Part shown: one piece after another, positions 18,261 through 26,074 of the stretch
Numbering within the stretch: position 1 is the first letter of the stretch
Layout of the letters: each line of letters starts with the position of its first letter
Position numbers and translations under genes: made by a program
Notes under the pieces: generated by a model
The model's input: the letters and a program-made list of their open reading frames with translations, nothing else
Told to the model about the DNA's origin: nothing
Databases searched by the model: none
From: Oceanospirillum beijerinckii DSM 7166
Lineage (GTDB): Bacteria > Pseudomonadota > Gammaproteobacteria > Pseudomonadales > Halomonadaceae
DNA: 64,000 nt
Reading direction: 5' to 3'
Assembly: GCF_000422425.1 (NCBI RefSeq)
Contig: NZ_KE383832.1
Span: 628 to 64,627 of the forward strand

Positions 18261-19202
18261 ATGTCTGTCGAGCTCTTATGGCCCTCCGTTGAGGCGTATC
18301 TGCAGGAGCTGGCCCAGCTGCGTCAGGCGTCTGTGCATACTGTCAGTAATTACCAACGGGACCTGCGTCAGTTGGTGCTGTATCTGGAGCACGAGAGTGA
18401 TGTTGAGCATTGGACGGCGCTAAACCGTCAGCACCTACGTCGCTATCTGGTCTATCGTCATCAAAAGGGGATGGCCCCCCGTTCTCTGCAGCGACAATTG
18501 TCCTGTATTCGCGCCTTTCTGTTTTTCCTACAGCAGCAAAATATGATCACCGATAACCCCGCTGACGGCCTTAAAGCCCCCAAATCAGGGCAGCTATTGC
18601 CTAAGCCCGTGGATATTGATCAGCTGCACCATGCGTTGGATCATGTCGCAGATAAACAAGATGACGTAGCTGTGAGAGATAAAGCGATACTGGAGTTGTT
18701 GTATGCTACGGGGATACGACTGGCAGAGTTGGTCTCTTTGAACCTGGATCAGGTGGATTTCTCACAACGGCAAGTGAGAGTGCTGGGTAAGGGGAATAAG
18801 GAACGCATAGTACCTTTTGGCGCTAAGGCTGAAGACGCGTTGCGAGCTTGGCTAAGAGTTCGTTCCTGTTGGTTAACGCCGGTTGATGCTGGCGGGACAT
18901 TAGAATATTCCGCTCTGTTTTTAGGCGTGCGCGGCAAACGCATTAATCGCGGTACCGTGCAGCAGCGTTTGGCTGAGATCGGTGTTGAACAGGGCATTCA
19001 GGATCGTTTGCACCCGCACCGTTTAAGGCATTCCTTTGCCAGTCATCTGTTGGAATCCAGTGGTGATCTCAGAGCCGTACAAGAGCTGATGGGACACGCG
19101 GACATTAGCAGCACTCAGATTTATACCCGACTGGATTATCAACATCTGGCTCAGGTTTATGATAAAGCTCATCCCAGAGCAAAACGAAAAAAACAGGGGT
19201 AG
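18261..19202 (+). CDS. xerC: Tyrosine recombinase XerC
   Basis: 313 residues. XerC works with XerD to resolve chromosome dimers at dif. The N-terminal SAM-like DNA-binding domain is followed by the catalytic domain, with conserved Arg in ATGIRLAEL, HPHRLRHSFA (His and Arg), GHADISSTQIYT with the nucleophilic Tyr and the second His. The chromosomal position after DUF484 and before a yigB-like gene supports XerC rather than XerD or an integron or phage integrase. No att-like repeats were found nearby. Confidence 0.95.
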   Translation: MSVELLWPSVEAYLQELAQLRQASVHTVSNYQRDLRQLVLYLEHESDVEHWTALNRQHLRRYLVYRHQKGMAPRSLQRQLSCIRAFLFFLQQQNMITDNPADGLKAPKSGQLLPKPVDIDQLHHALDHVADKQDDVAVRDKAILELLYATGIRLAELVSLNLDQVDFSQRQVRVLGKGNKERIVPFGAKAEDALRAWLRVRSCWLTPVDAGGTLEYSALFLGVRGKRINRGTVQQRLAEIGVEQGIQDRLHPHRLRHSFASHLLESSGDLRAVQELMGHADISSTQIYTRLDYQHLAQVYDKAHPRAKRKKQG

Positions 19203-19208
19203 AACATA

Positions 19209-19922
19209 ATGGCGATTAAAGCAGTAGTATTTGATCTGGACGATACCCTTTGGGATGTGAACCCTGTGATTCGACGGGCGGAGCAGGTGCATTATCAGTG
19301 GTTAAACAATCGCGCCCCTAAACTGACCGCACGTTTTACCATCCGTGAGCTAAAGGGCTATCGCATCAGTCTGGCCCAACGTCATCCCGAGTTAAGCCAC
19401 TTTGTTACCCGCTCCCGTATGAAGGCGCTGCATGAGTGTTTATTGTTGTCCGGTTATAGTGAGAGCGAAACTCAGCAGATCTCAGAACAAGCCTTTGCAG
19501 TGTTCTGGCAGGCGCGTAACCAGATTGAGCCTTTCCCTTATGCTATAGAGGCGTTAGAAGGCCTAAAACGGGATTATCTGGTGGGTGCGCTGAGTAACGG
19601 TAATGCGGATGTATTCCAGACGCCTCTGGGGGAGTGGTTCGATTTTGCCTTTAGTGCGGAAGGTTTGTCTGTGGCGAAACCAGATGCCCGTGCTTTCCAG
19701 GCGGTGTTGGATCACTTGGATTGCCAACCGGATGAGATCGCTTTTGTGGGTGATAACCCCGAGCATGATATTGAAGGTGCGAAAGCGATGGGGATGAAGA
19801 CCATCTGGGTGCAGGTAAAACCCTGGCTGAAACTAAAGCAGCCGGTGGAGTGTGATCAGCAGGTGGATGATCTCCAGCATCTGCATCAGGCGGTTCGAGC
19901 GCTGGATCAGGCTGTGGTTTAA
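19209..19922 (+). CDS. yigB: HAD-superfamily hydrolase, YigB-like
   Basis: 237 residues. Motif I FDLDDTLWD (8-16) carries the nucleophilic Asp. Motif II is ALSNGN, and the motif IV region is FVGDNPEHDIEGAKAMGM. In E. coli the xerC neighbour YigB dephosphorylates the riboflavin precursor 5-amino-6-ribitylamino-uracil phosphate. The synteny supports the same family, but the substrate is not shown here. It begins 6 bp after xerC. Confidence 0.85.
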   Translation: MAIKAVVFDLDDTLWDVNPVIRRAEQVHYQWLNNRAPKLTARFTIRELKGYRISLAQRHPELSHFVTRSRMKALHECLLLSGYSESETQQISEQAFAVFWQARNQIEPFPYAIEALEGLKRDYLVGALSNGNADVFQTPLGEWFDFAFSAEGLSVAKPDARAFQAVLDHLDCQPDEIAFVGDNPEHDIEGAKAMGMKTIWVQVKPWLKLKQPVECDQQVDDLQHLHQAVRALDQAVV

Positions 19923-19938
19923 TTTCTTTTTATAGCGG

Positions 19939-20019
19939 GTAGGTTGGAAAAGCCGTAGGCGCCTTCCAACAATGGAGGCGCTGATCGATGTCGGATGACG
20001 CTTCGCTTATCCAACCTAC
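19939..20019. repeat. Dispersed palindromic element, copy 2 (core only)
   Basis: The core runs GTAGGTTGGAAAAGCCGTAG ... TCGGATGACGCTTCGCTTAT to CCAACCTAC. It is the reverse orientation of copy 1 and fits the convergent yigB-engB gap. The flanks seen in copies 1, 3 and 4 are not recognisable. Confidence 0.7.
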
Positions 20020-20114
20020 TTCTATTACATCAGCATGTTTGTACCAGTCGCTGATATTTTTAACGGAGCTATTGATAACATAGAAGAGGGAGCAAGGCTT
20101 AAAATGAAGCCTGA

Positions 20115-20780
20115 CTATCCCTCTTCATCCAGATCATCAAACTCTGCCAGCAGTACCGGATTGGCCAGCCACTGGTCGATCTTCTGGCGCAGCTGATCGA
20201 CCCCGTCTTTTTTCAGTGATGAGAACATCTGTACGCTGACCAGATCTTCCCACTCTTTAAGAGCATTACGCACACGTATCAGCTCATTTTTGGCCGCACC
20301 ACGTTTTAGCTTATCGGATTTGGTCAGCAGGATGTGTACGGGCTTACCCACTTCATCGGCCCACTCCAGCATCATCTGGTCAAATTCGGTCAGTGGATGA
20401 CGGATATCCATCACCAAAACAATACCGCGCAGGCTGTTACGGGCCAGTAGGTATTCCGACAGATGACGCTGCCACTCCAGTTTGACCTTCTCTGGTACCT
20501 TGGCGAAGCCATAACCGGGTAGATCCACTAAGCGTTGATCTGTGCCGTTGTGTAGACCAAAAAAGTTGATAAGCTGCGTTCGCCCAGGGGTTTTACTGGT
20601 CCGGGCGAGACGGGAGTTGACCGTTAGGGTATTAATCGAACTGGATTTACCCGCATTGGAACGTCCAGCAAAAGCCACCTCGGCACCATCGTCACGGGGA
20701 CATTGGGCCAAAGTAGGTGCGCTGATCATAAATTTAGCGGTTTGATAGTTAAGCTTGGGCGTTGCACTGGTGTCGGTCAT
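20115..20780 (-). CDS. engB: Ribosome biogenesis GTPase EngB (YihA/YsxC)
   Basis: 221 residues. An essential-type GTPase needed for 50S subunit assembly. G1 [10 protein letters not shown]3 DLPGYG and G4 TKSD are all visible, and the region around [11 protein letters not shown] is conserved in EngB. It is divergent from the cytochrome c4 gene, as in Pseudomonas. The acidic C-terminus (EFDDLDEEG) is typical. Confidence 0.95.
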   Translation of the reverse strand: MTDTSATPKLNYQTAKFMISAPTLAQCPRDDGAEVAFAGRSNAGKSSSINTLTVNSRLARTSKTPGRTQLINFFGLHNGTDQRLVDLPGYGFAKVPEKVKLEWQRHLSEYLLARNSLRGIVLVMDIRHPLTEFDQMMLEWADEVGKPVHILLTKSDKLKRGAAKNELIRVRNALKEWEDLVSVQMFSSLKKDGVDQLRQKIDQWLANPVLLAEFDDLDEEG

Positions 20781-21071
20781 AATTTATTCAACTAATGGGG
20801 CAAAAGATCGAATTGTATGGGGCGTTCACGTTTCGCTACGGATTAGTATATAATGCCACCACTTTTTTAATGGTAGTGTACCATCGCGCGCAATCTGGCA
20901 GAACCGGAAACCCGATTCTGGGCGTAATAAAGCGATTAGTGTGCAATGCCAGGGCTTTTCCGGCGGGAGCCTCGTCGACGGTTTCGGCTACTGAGGCAAT
21001 AACAAGGTCTTTCGGTAAGCCTTAAGAAAACAACAGTAATCAATTTTAATATTAGCAAGATTGGATTAGCG
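20781..21071 (+). promoter_or_regulatory. engB / cytochrome c4 divergent region with long cytochrome c4 leader
   Basis: A good -10 TATAAT (20849-20854) with a TTCACG-type -35 (20825-20830) would give a leader of about 210 nt ahead of cytochrome c4. The leader contains an imperfect hairpin around CAGAACCGG / CCCGATTCTG (about 20898-20920). I could not show a Spot 42/ErsA-type small RNA here, although those RNAs neighbour engB in related bacteria. Confidence 0.5.
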
Positions 21072-21674
21072 ATGAAGAAATTACTGGTAGGTCTGACAGT
21101 TTCTCTAAGCCTGGTAAGCTTTGCACACGCCGCTGGCAATGCAAGCGCAGGACAAGCAAAAGCTGCAGTATGTGCAGGTTGTCACGGTGTTGAAGGCATT
21201 GCGATGATTCCTAATTATCCTAGCCTGGCAGGTCAGCACGAAAGCTTCCTGGCCAAGCAGATTATGGAAATCCGTGACGGTGTACGTAAAGTGCCTGAAA
21301 TGACAGGTATGGTTGCAAGCTTCTCTGATCAGGATGCTCAAGACGTAGCGGCATACTTCGCTGCCAAGCCTAAGAACCTGGGCCAGGCTGATCCTGCTCT
21401 GGTAGCGCGTGGTCAGGAACTGTACCGTGCCGGTGATATGGCTAAAGGCATTCCTGCATGTACCGCTTGTCACTCACCAAATGGTATGGGCAACGCTCAG
21501 GCGAAATACCCTGTGCTGAGTGGTCAGAACCCGGCTTACACCGAAGCGGCGCTGAAGAAGTTCCGTTCTGGTGAGCGTGCTAACGATCCAAACAACATGA
21601 TGCGTGCAATCGCGGCTAAGATGAGCGACAAAGATATCCAGGCCGTATCTAACTACGTGTTTGGCCTGAACTAA
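21072..21674 (+). CDS. Diheme cytochrome c4
   Basis: 200 residues: a cleavable signal peptide (to about AHA-AGNAS, residue ~20) and two c-type heme sites, CAGCH and CTACH, each followed by a class I cytochrome c domain. The methionine ligands are plausibly in MTGMV and the NNMMR segment. Cytochrome c4 is a periplasmic electron carrier to terminal oxidases such as cbb3. dsbA, needed for disulfide handling, follows, as in Pseudomonas. Confidence 0.95.
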   Translation: MKKLLVGLTVSLSLVSFAHAAGNASAGQAKAAVCAGCHGVEGIAMIPNYPSLAGQHESFLAKQIMEIRDGVRKVPEMTGMVASFSDQDAQDVAAYFAAKPKNLGQADPALVARGQELYRAGDMAKGIPACTACHSPNGMGNAQAKYPVLSGQNPAYTEAALKKFRSGERANDPNNMMRAIAAKMSDKDIQAVSNYVFGLN

Positions 21675-21700
21675 GCCGAAGGCTCTGGTTCAACGCATTA

Positions 21701-21736
21701 AGAAAAGGGGGCCTTTGGGTCCCCTTTTCTGTTTTT
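21701..21736 (+). terminator. Terminator after cytochrome c4
   Basis: Perfect 10-bp stem AGAAAAGGGG / CCCCTTTTCT followed by GTTTTT. Confidence 0.9.
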
Positions 21737-21857
21737 ATCGGGTATATCGCCGATCTTTTTATTAGCGAACCGAATAGCCCGGGGAACTTTTCCCTTTTTC
21801 CGGCGTATTGTTAGTATTAAGCAAATTTCTGTTCGAGAGACACAAGGACTTTTCTAT

Positions 21858-22496
21858 ATGTTCATGCGTACGGCAAAACGTATCAGCCAAGTGCTGGTAC
21901 TGGCCCTGTTCAGCACGTTAGCGCTGGCAGAAGATTTTATTGAAGGTAAGCACTACGTTAAGCTGGCCAGCCCTGTTCCTGTATCCCAGCCGGGTAAAAT
22001 CGAAGTAGCGGAGCTGTTCTGGTATGGCTGCCCGCACTGTTTTGATTTTGAGCCTTACATTGAGCCATGGAGCCACCAGTTACCGGACGATGTGCGTTTT
22101 GAACGCGTACCTGCGACTTTCAGTAAACTGTGGAAAACTCATGCTACGGCGTTCTATGCTGCTCAGGCCCTGGGTATTGGCGAGAAGCTGCACTCAGACT
22201 TCTTTAACCGTATTCATCTGAAAAATGAACGTTTATCTGATGATAACAGCATCGCTCAGTTCTTCTCGGAGTATGGTGTGACAGAAGATGAGGCGAAAAA
22301 AGCGCTGAAATCCTTTGGTGTGAAATCCAAAGTTCAGCAGGCGGGAGCCCGTGTACGTGGTTATCAATCCATGGGTGTGCCAGGCTTAGTTGTGAATGGT
22401 AAGTACCGTATTGATACCGGGAGCGCGCCGGGTGGCTGGCCGGGAATGCTGAAAGTGGCTGAATACCTGATTGAGAAAGAACGTCAGGCTCAGTAA
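21858..22496 (+). CDS. dsbA: Thiol:disulfide interchange protein DsbA
   Basis: 212 residues with a signal peptide (about 1-24, ending ALA-EDF). The periplasmic oxidase that puts disulfides into exported proteins. The active site CPHC is at 58-61 in FWYGCPHCFDFEP, and the cis-proline loop is GVPGLVVNG. The helical insertion lies between. The start is the first of two close ATGs (21858, 21864). A strong terminator follows. Confidence 0.95.
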   Translation: MFMRTAKRISQVLVLALFSTLALAEDFIEGKHYVKLASPVPVSQPGKIEVAELFWYGCPHCFDFEPYIEPWSHQLPDDVRFERVPATFSKLWKTHATAFYAAQALGIGEKLHSDFFNRIHLKNERLSDDNSIAQFFSEYGVTEDEAKKALKSFGVKSKVQQAGARVRGYQSMGVPGLVVNGKYRIDTGSAPGGWPGMLKVAEYLIEKERQAQ

Positions 22497-22527
22497 TACT
22501 ACGGATTGCTTTTTAAAGCGATAAAGA

Positions 22528-22552
22528 AACCGGCAACTAAGCCGGTTTTTTT
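22528..22552 (+). terminator. Terminator after dsbA
   Basis: AACCGGC / GCCGGTT stem with a 6-nt loop and a run of seven T. Confidence 0.9.
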
Positions 22553-22713
22553 GTGTCTCAATGGCCGATGAAAACTTTTCTCATATTGGATACTGAAGGT
22601 ATCATTAGTTCAGCTATTCTAAAGTCTGAGGTTTCCATGGTTTGGAGCCAACGAATTAAGATCTGGGCTAACAACCTGAAATAAAACTCAATAAATAATA
22701 AAAGAGGTCAACC

Positions 22714-23271
22714 ATGACAAATGGTTCAGGCACTCTGGGACAGGTCATTAACAAAATTGATGCCCTGACAGAGTTTGTCGGACGCTCGATCGCATGGCTT
22801 ACCCTAGTCATGATGGTTGTAATGTTCGCCGTTGTTGTACTGCGCTATCTATTTAATATCGGCTTTATTGCCATGCAGGAATCTGTGATGTACCTGCATG
22901 CCGCCATCTTTATGATGGCCGCCGGTTATACCCTGAAACACGATGGCCATGTGCGTGTGGATATCTTTTATAGGGAGATGTCTGAGAAAAACAAAGCACT
23001 TGTTGATCTGGTGGGTACGGTCTGTTTGCTGGTTCCTGTGATGCTATTCATGGGGTCGATCAGCCTGGACTATGTGATTAACTCCTGGCATGTGATGGAA
23101 GGTTCGCCGGAAGCGGGCGGTATTCCTGCTGTATTCCTGTTAAAAACCCTGATCCTCCTGATGGTGGGCTTACTGCTGCTGCAGGGCATCGCAGAAGGTT
23201 TACGTAATCTGTTGGTGCTATTAGGTCAGTCTGGTGGTGTAGAGCATCACATCAATGAGGAGAAAGTGTAG
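22714..23271 (+). CDS. TRAP transporter small permease (DctQ type)
   Basis: 185 residues with four predicted membrane helices (near 20-45, 50-72, 93-115 and 135-160). The family signature is present (VVVLRYLFN, then QESVMYLHAAIFMMAAGYTL and HVRVDIFY). TRAP systems import organic acids with a sodium gradient. The substrate cannot be told from this subunit. It overlaps the large permease gene by one base, so the two are coupled. No periplasmic binding protein gene is adjacent. Confidence 0.93.
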   Translation: MTNGSGTLGQVINKIDALTEFVGRSIAWLTLVMMVVMFAVVVLRYLFNIGFIAMQESVMYLHAAIFMMAAGYTLKHDGHVRVDIFYREMSEKNKALVDLVGTVCLLVPVMLFMGSISLDYVINSWHVMEGSPEAGGIPAVFLLKTLILLMVGLLLLQGIAEGLRNLLVLLGQSGGVEHHINEEKV

Positions 23272-24665
23272 TGGTTGAGTTTCTTCCCCTGATTCTGTTT
23301 GCTGTTGTATGTGCGGTACTGATGCTGGGTTATCCGGTTGCTTTGTCTCTGGCGGGAACTGCATTGGTTTTTGCCTTTGGCGGGGCCGCCTTCGACGTCT
23401 TTGATATGGCCTATCTGCAGGCGTTCCCAAATCGTCTGTATGGCATTATGACCAACCAGACCTTGATTGCCGTACCTCTATTCGTCTTGATGGGGGTATT
23501 GCTGGAGAAGTCCAAAGTTGCCGAAACCCTGCTTGATGCGATGGCGCTCTTGTTTGGCTCTATTCGCGGTGGTCTGGGTATCTCCGTAGTCGTAGTGGGT
23601 ATGCTGCTGGCAGCCAGTACGGGTATTGTGGGGGCGACCGTAGTGACCATGGGCCTGATTTCCCTGCCGACGATGCTAAAGCGAGGTTACTCGCCATCAT
23701 TGGCGACCGGTGCGATCTGTGCTACGGGTACATTAGGTCAGATTATTCCGCCGTCTATCGCATTGGTTCTGCTGGGTGATGTACTGTCCAGTGCTTATCA
23801 GCAGGCGCAGCTGAATATGGGCGTCTTCAGTCCTAAGACTGTTTCTGTGGGTGATCTGTTTGTTGGTGCGATGATTCCAGGCTTGCTACTGGTGCTGGCG
23901 TATATTATCTATATGGCGACAGTGGCCTTCCTGAAACCTGAGTCGGCCCCTGCGGTAAGCCGTGAGCAGATCCAGGCCGACCGTCATGTGCAAGAGCCTC
24001 TGGCAGTGATCCTGCTGAAAGGCTTAGTGCCTCCAGTGGCTCTTATTGTGGCAGTGCTGGGTTCTATTCTGACCGGTGCGGCAACGCCGACGGAAGCGGC
24101 GGGTGTCGGTGCCTTTGGTGCGGCGATTCTGGCTGCGGTACAGCGTCAGCTGAGTATGAAGATGCTGGCTGAGGTGGTGCGTTCCACCACTAACGTTACC
24201 GCCATGGTGTTTATGATCCTGATTGGTGCTTCTATCTTCTCTCTGGTATTCCGGGGTTTTGGTGGTGAAGAACTGATCCACCACTGGTTCGAACAGATGC
24301 CAGGTGGTGTGGTGGGTGCCATGATCATCGTGATGCTGGTCATGTTCCTGTTGGGCTTTATTCTGGACTTTATCGAGATCACCTTCGTTGTGGTGCCGAT
24401 TGTTGCGCCGATACTGATGATGATGGGGCTGGACCCCATCTGGTTAGGTATCATGATGGCGATCAACCTGCAGACCTCCTTCCTGACACCACCGTTTGGT
24501 TTTGCCCTCTTCTATCTACGAGGGGTTGCGCCACCGTCGGTGCCGACATCGGCGATCTATCGCGGTGTGATTCCGTTTATCCTGATTCAGGTGGGTATGC
24601 TGCTGGCGCTGACTATATGGCCTGAACTGGCAACCTGGTTACCAACGGTCGTTTATGGTGAGTAA
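23271..24665 (+). CDS. TRAP transporter large permease (DctM type)
   Basis: 464 residues, very hydrophobic, with about 12 helices. It starts at a GTG that overlaps the dctQ-type stop (TAGTG) and has TGAGGAG upstream. DctM/TRAP-T signatures are visible: LMGVLLEKSKVAETL, CATGTLGQIIPPSIALVLLG, TPTEAAGVGAFGA, and NLQTSFLTPPFGFALFYLRG near the end. The last is typical of the subgroup often annotated for mannitol/chloroaromatic or keto-acid-like substrates. The substrate is undetermined. Confidence 0.94.
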   Translation: MVEFLPLILFAVVCAVLMLGYPVALSLAGTALVFAFGGAAFDVFDMAYLQAFPNRLYGIMTNQTLIAVPLFVLMGVLLEKSKVAETLLDAMALLFGSIRGGLGISVVVVGMLLAASTGIVGATVVTMGLISLPTMLKRGYSPSLATGAICATGTLGQIIPPSIALVLLGDVLSSAYQQAQLNMGVFSPKTVSVGDLFVGAMIPGLLLVLAYIIYMATVAFLKPESAPAVSREQIQADRHVQEPLAVILLKGLVPPVALIVAVLGSILTGAATPTEAAGVGAFGAAILAAVQRQLSMKMLAEVVRSTTNVTAMVFMILIGASIFSLVFRGFGGEELIHHWFEQMPGGVVGAMIIVMLVMFLLGFILDFIEITFVVVPIVAPILMMMGLDPIWLGIMMAINLQTSFLTPPFGFALFYLRGVAPPSVPTSAIYRGVIPFILIQVGMLLALTIWPELATWLPTVVYGE

Positions 24666-24750
24666 GCAGCTGTGTTTAGTCACTGAGCCAGAGCGCCCGA
24701 TAAGAGGGTGTGGATAAGTTATCTTTTTACCGCACTCTTATTTGGCTTGA

Positions 24751-24790
24751 AAGCAAAACCCCAGTCGTATGGCTGGGGTTTTGCTTTTTT
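24751..24790. terminator. Bidirectional terminator between the TRAP operon and the GNAT gene
   Basis: A 12-bp perfect stem GCAAAACCCCAG / CTGGGGTTTTGC followed by T6 on the plus strand. On the minus strand it is followed by T-rich sequence, so it can serve both convergent genes. Confidence 0.85.
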
Positions 24791-24794
24791 GGGG

Positions 24795-25250
24795 TTAGCA
24801 ACCCGTGTGGTATTCGAAGATGTGCTGGCTTTTGCTCTGGCTGAATCCCAGTGCCTGATAAAATAGATGGCTTTCATGACGTTTACTGTTGCAGCGTACT
24901 CGCCAGGTACCGATATGCTGTCTGATTGCGTATTCAACAAGCTGCCTGCCGATACCCTGTTGACGTTGTGTGGGGCATACGACTAGGCCTCCTATCTCAT
25001 AGAAACTGGCTGAAGCCAGGCGTAGTGCTTTAAAGCAGTGAATCCAGCCGATAAGCTGTTCCTGTTGTTCCGCGACATAAACCGCTTCTCGGTCTGATTC
25101 GAGCAGGGCGGTGAGTTGTTGTTGAGTGGATGTCATTTCGATCTGACCGTAACCAAGATGCATTGACAGGCCGTTAATTTGTTTCGCGTCACCAAGTACA
25201 GCAGGACGAAAAATCAGTGTTGGGTGTGTATCGGGTTTATTGCCTTTCAT
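24795..25250 (-). CDS. GNAT-family N-acetyltransferase
   Basis: I set the start at the ATG at 25250 (MKGNKPD) because GGAGAAG lies 6 bp upstream. An open frame continues to 25487 but is unconserved. The 151-residue protein has the GNAT core: a beta strand with GGLVV, the acetyl-CoA loop QRQQGIGRQLVEYA (R/Q-x-x-G-I-G), and the C-terminal FYQALGF. The substrate is unknown. It is divergent from the DUF411 gene. Confidence 0.87.
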   Translation of the reverse strand: MKGNKPDTHPTLIFRPAVLGDAKQINGLSMHLGYGQIEMTSTQQQLTALLESDREAVYVAEQQEQLIGWIHCFKALRLASASFYEIGGLVVCPTQRQQGIGRQLVEYAIRQHIGTWRVRCNSKRHESHLFYQALGFSQSKSQHIFEYHTGC

Positions 25251-25459
25251 CGCACTTCTCCATTGTTTCCTTGACCGTACTTTTGACACACTATACCTGC
25301 ATTGCAGTGAGAGTAAGATTGTCAGGAATATCGAATAGTCTACGGGGTAAATTCCTGCTGGAGCAACTCGGTTAATTACATCACTATAGAAGTTGAACCA
25401 ATTTTCTGTCTTTGTGATCAAAGTACGAGCACTTAAACCTTCCTCAGCTGGATGACAGA

Positions 25460-25948
25460 ATGAAAAAAATACTGTTAGGTTCATCACTATTGACGCTTTT
25501 CTTTACCACGGTTCAATCTGTACAGGCCGCAGATCCGGTTTGGCTGGAAGGTAAAACTGAGCAAAGCTATGAGATTCAGGTTTATCACAGCCCTACTTGT
25601 GGCTGTTGCAAAGGCTGGGTGGATCATCTGAAGGATCACAACTTTAAGGTGGAATCCATAGAGATGCATGATGTGACGCCAATTAAGCAAAAGCTTGGCG
25701 TTCCCCAACAAGGGGCGTCCTGCCATACCGCTGTAGTGAACGGCAAAGTGATTGAAGGTCATGTGCCTGCGCAGGATATTAAACAGTTATTAAGTGCTGA
25801 ATCAGATATACGCTTGTTGACCGTGCCAGGTATGCCATCCGGCGGACCGGGTATGGACTATGAGGGTGCCAGAAAAGATGCTTTTAAGGTCTTCGCGGTA
25901 ACAGAGCAGGGTAAGGTCAGTACGTTTAATAAGTATCAGGACTATTAA
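25460..25948 (+). CDS. DUF411 periplasmic metal-binding protein
   Basis: 162 residues. Signal peptide to about VQA-ADP (residue ~24), then the DUF411 domain: YHSPTCGCCKGWVDHL (Cys motif near 47-51), the ASCHT motif near 92-96, and GMPSGGPGM near 125. DUF411 proteins often occur with copper resistance genes, and the cysteines suggest copper or mercury-type metal binding. No copper gene is adjacent here, so the role is inferred from family only. Confidence 0.9.
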   Translation: MKKILLGSSLLTLFFTTVQSVQAADPVWLEGKTEQSYEIQVYHSPTCGCCKGWVDHLKDHNFKVESIEMHDVTPIKQKLGVPQQGASCHTAVVNGKVIEGHVPAQDIKQLLSAESDIRLLTVPGMPSGGPGMDYEGARKDAFKVFAVTEQGKVSTFNKYQDY

Positions 25949-25995
25949 AGGGTGACTGAGTGACTGCATAAGTCAGGTTGAACAGGTCAAAAAAG

Positions 25996-26026
25996 CAAAA
26001 AGCACGGGCAGAACCAGCGCTTTTTG
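25996..26026. terminator. Hairpin between DUF411 gene and ettA
   Basis: CAAAAAGC / GCTTTTTG stem with a 15-nt loop, flanked by A-rich and T-rich runs, so it could end both convergent genes. A second hairpin, AATCCCGATA (26041-26050) / TATCGGGATT (26059-26068), lies closer to the ettA stop. Confidence 0.6.
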
Positions 26027-26074
26027 TTTGCAGCAGGATTAATCCCGATAACAGTAGTATCGGGATTAATAGCA

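Noticed and set aside
18261-19202. Mobile-element integrase
   Set aside because: The neighbourhood dapF-DUF484-xerC-yigB and the lack of att repeats identify it as housekeeping xerC.
20781-21071. Spot 42/ErsA-type small RNA near engB
   Set aside because: A promoter and hairpin are present, but no terminator or recognisable core sequence was found before cytochrome c4, so it is better read as its leader.
23254-23270. Pairing between the PrrF-like core and the ribosome binding site of the TRAP large permease gene
   Set aside because: The 8-nt match (TGAGGAGA) is just a Shine-Dalgarno-like sequence, which any CU-rich RNA core would match.
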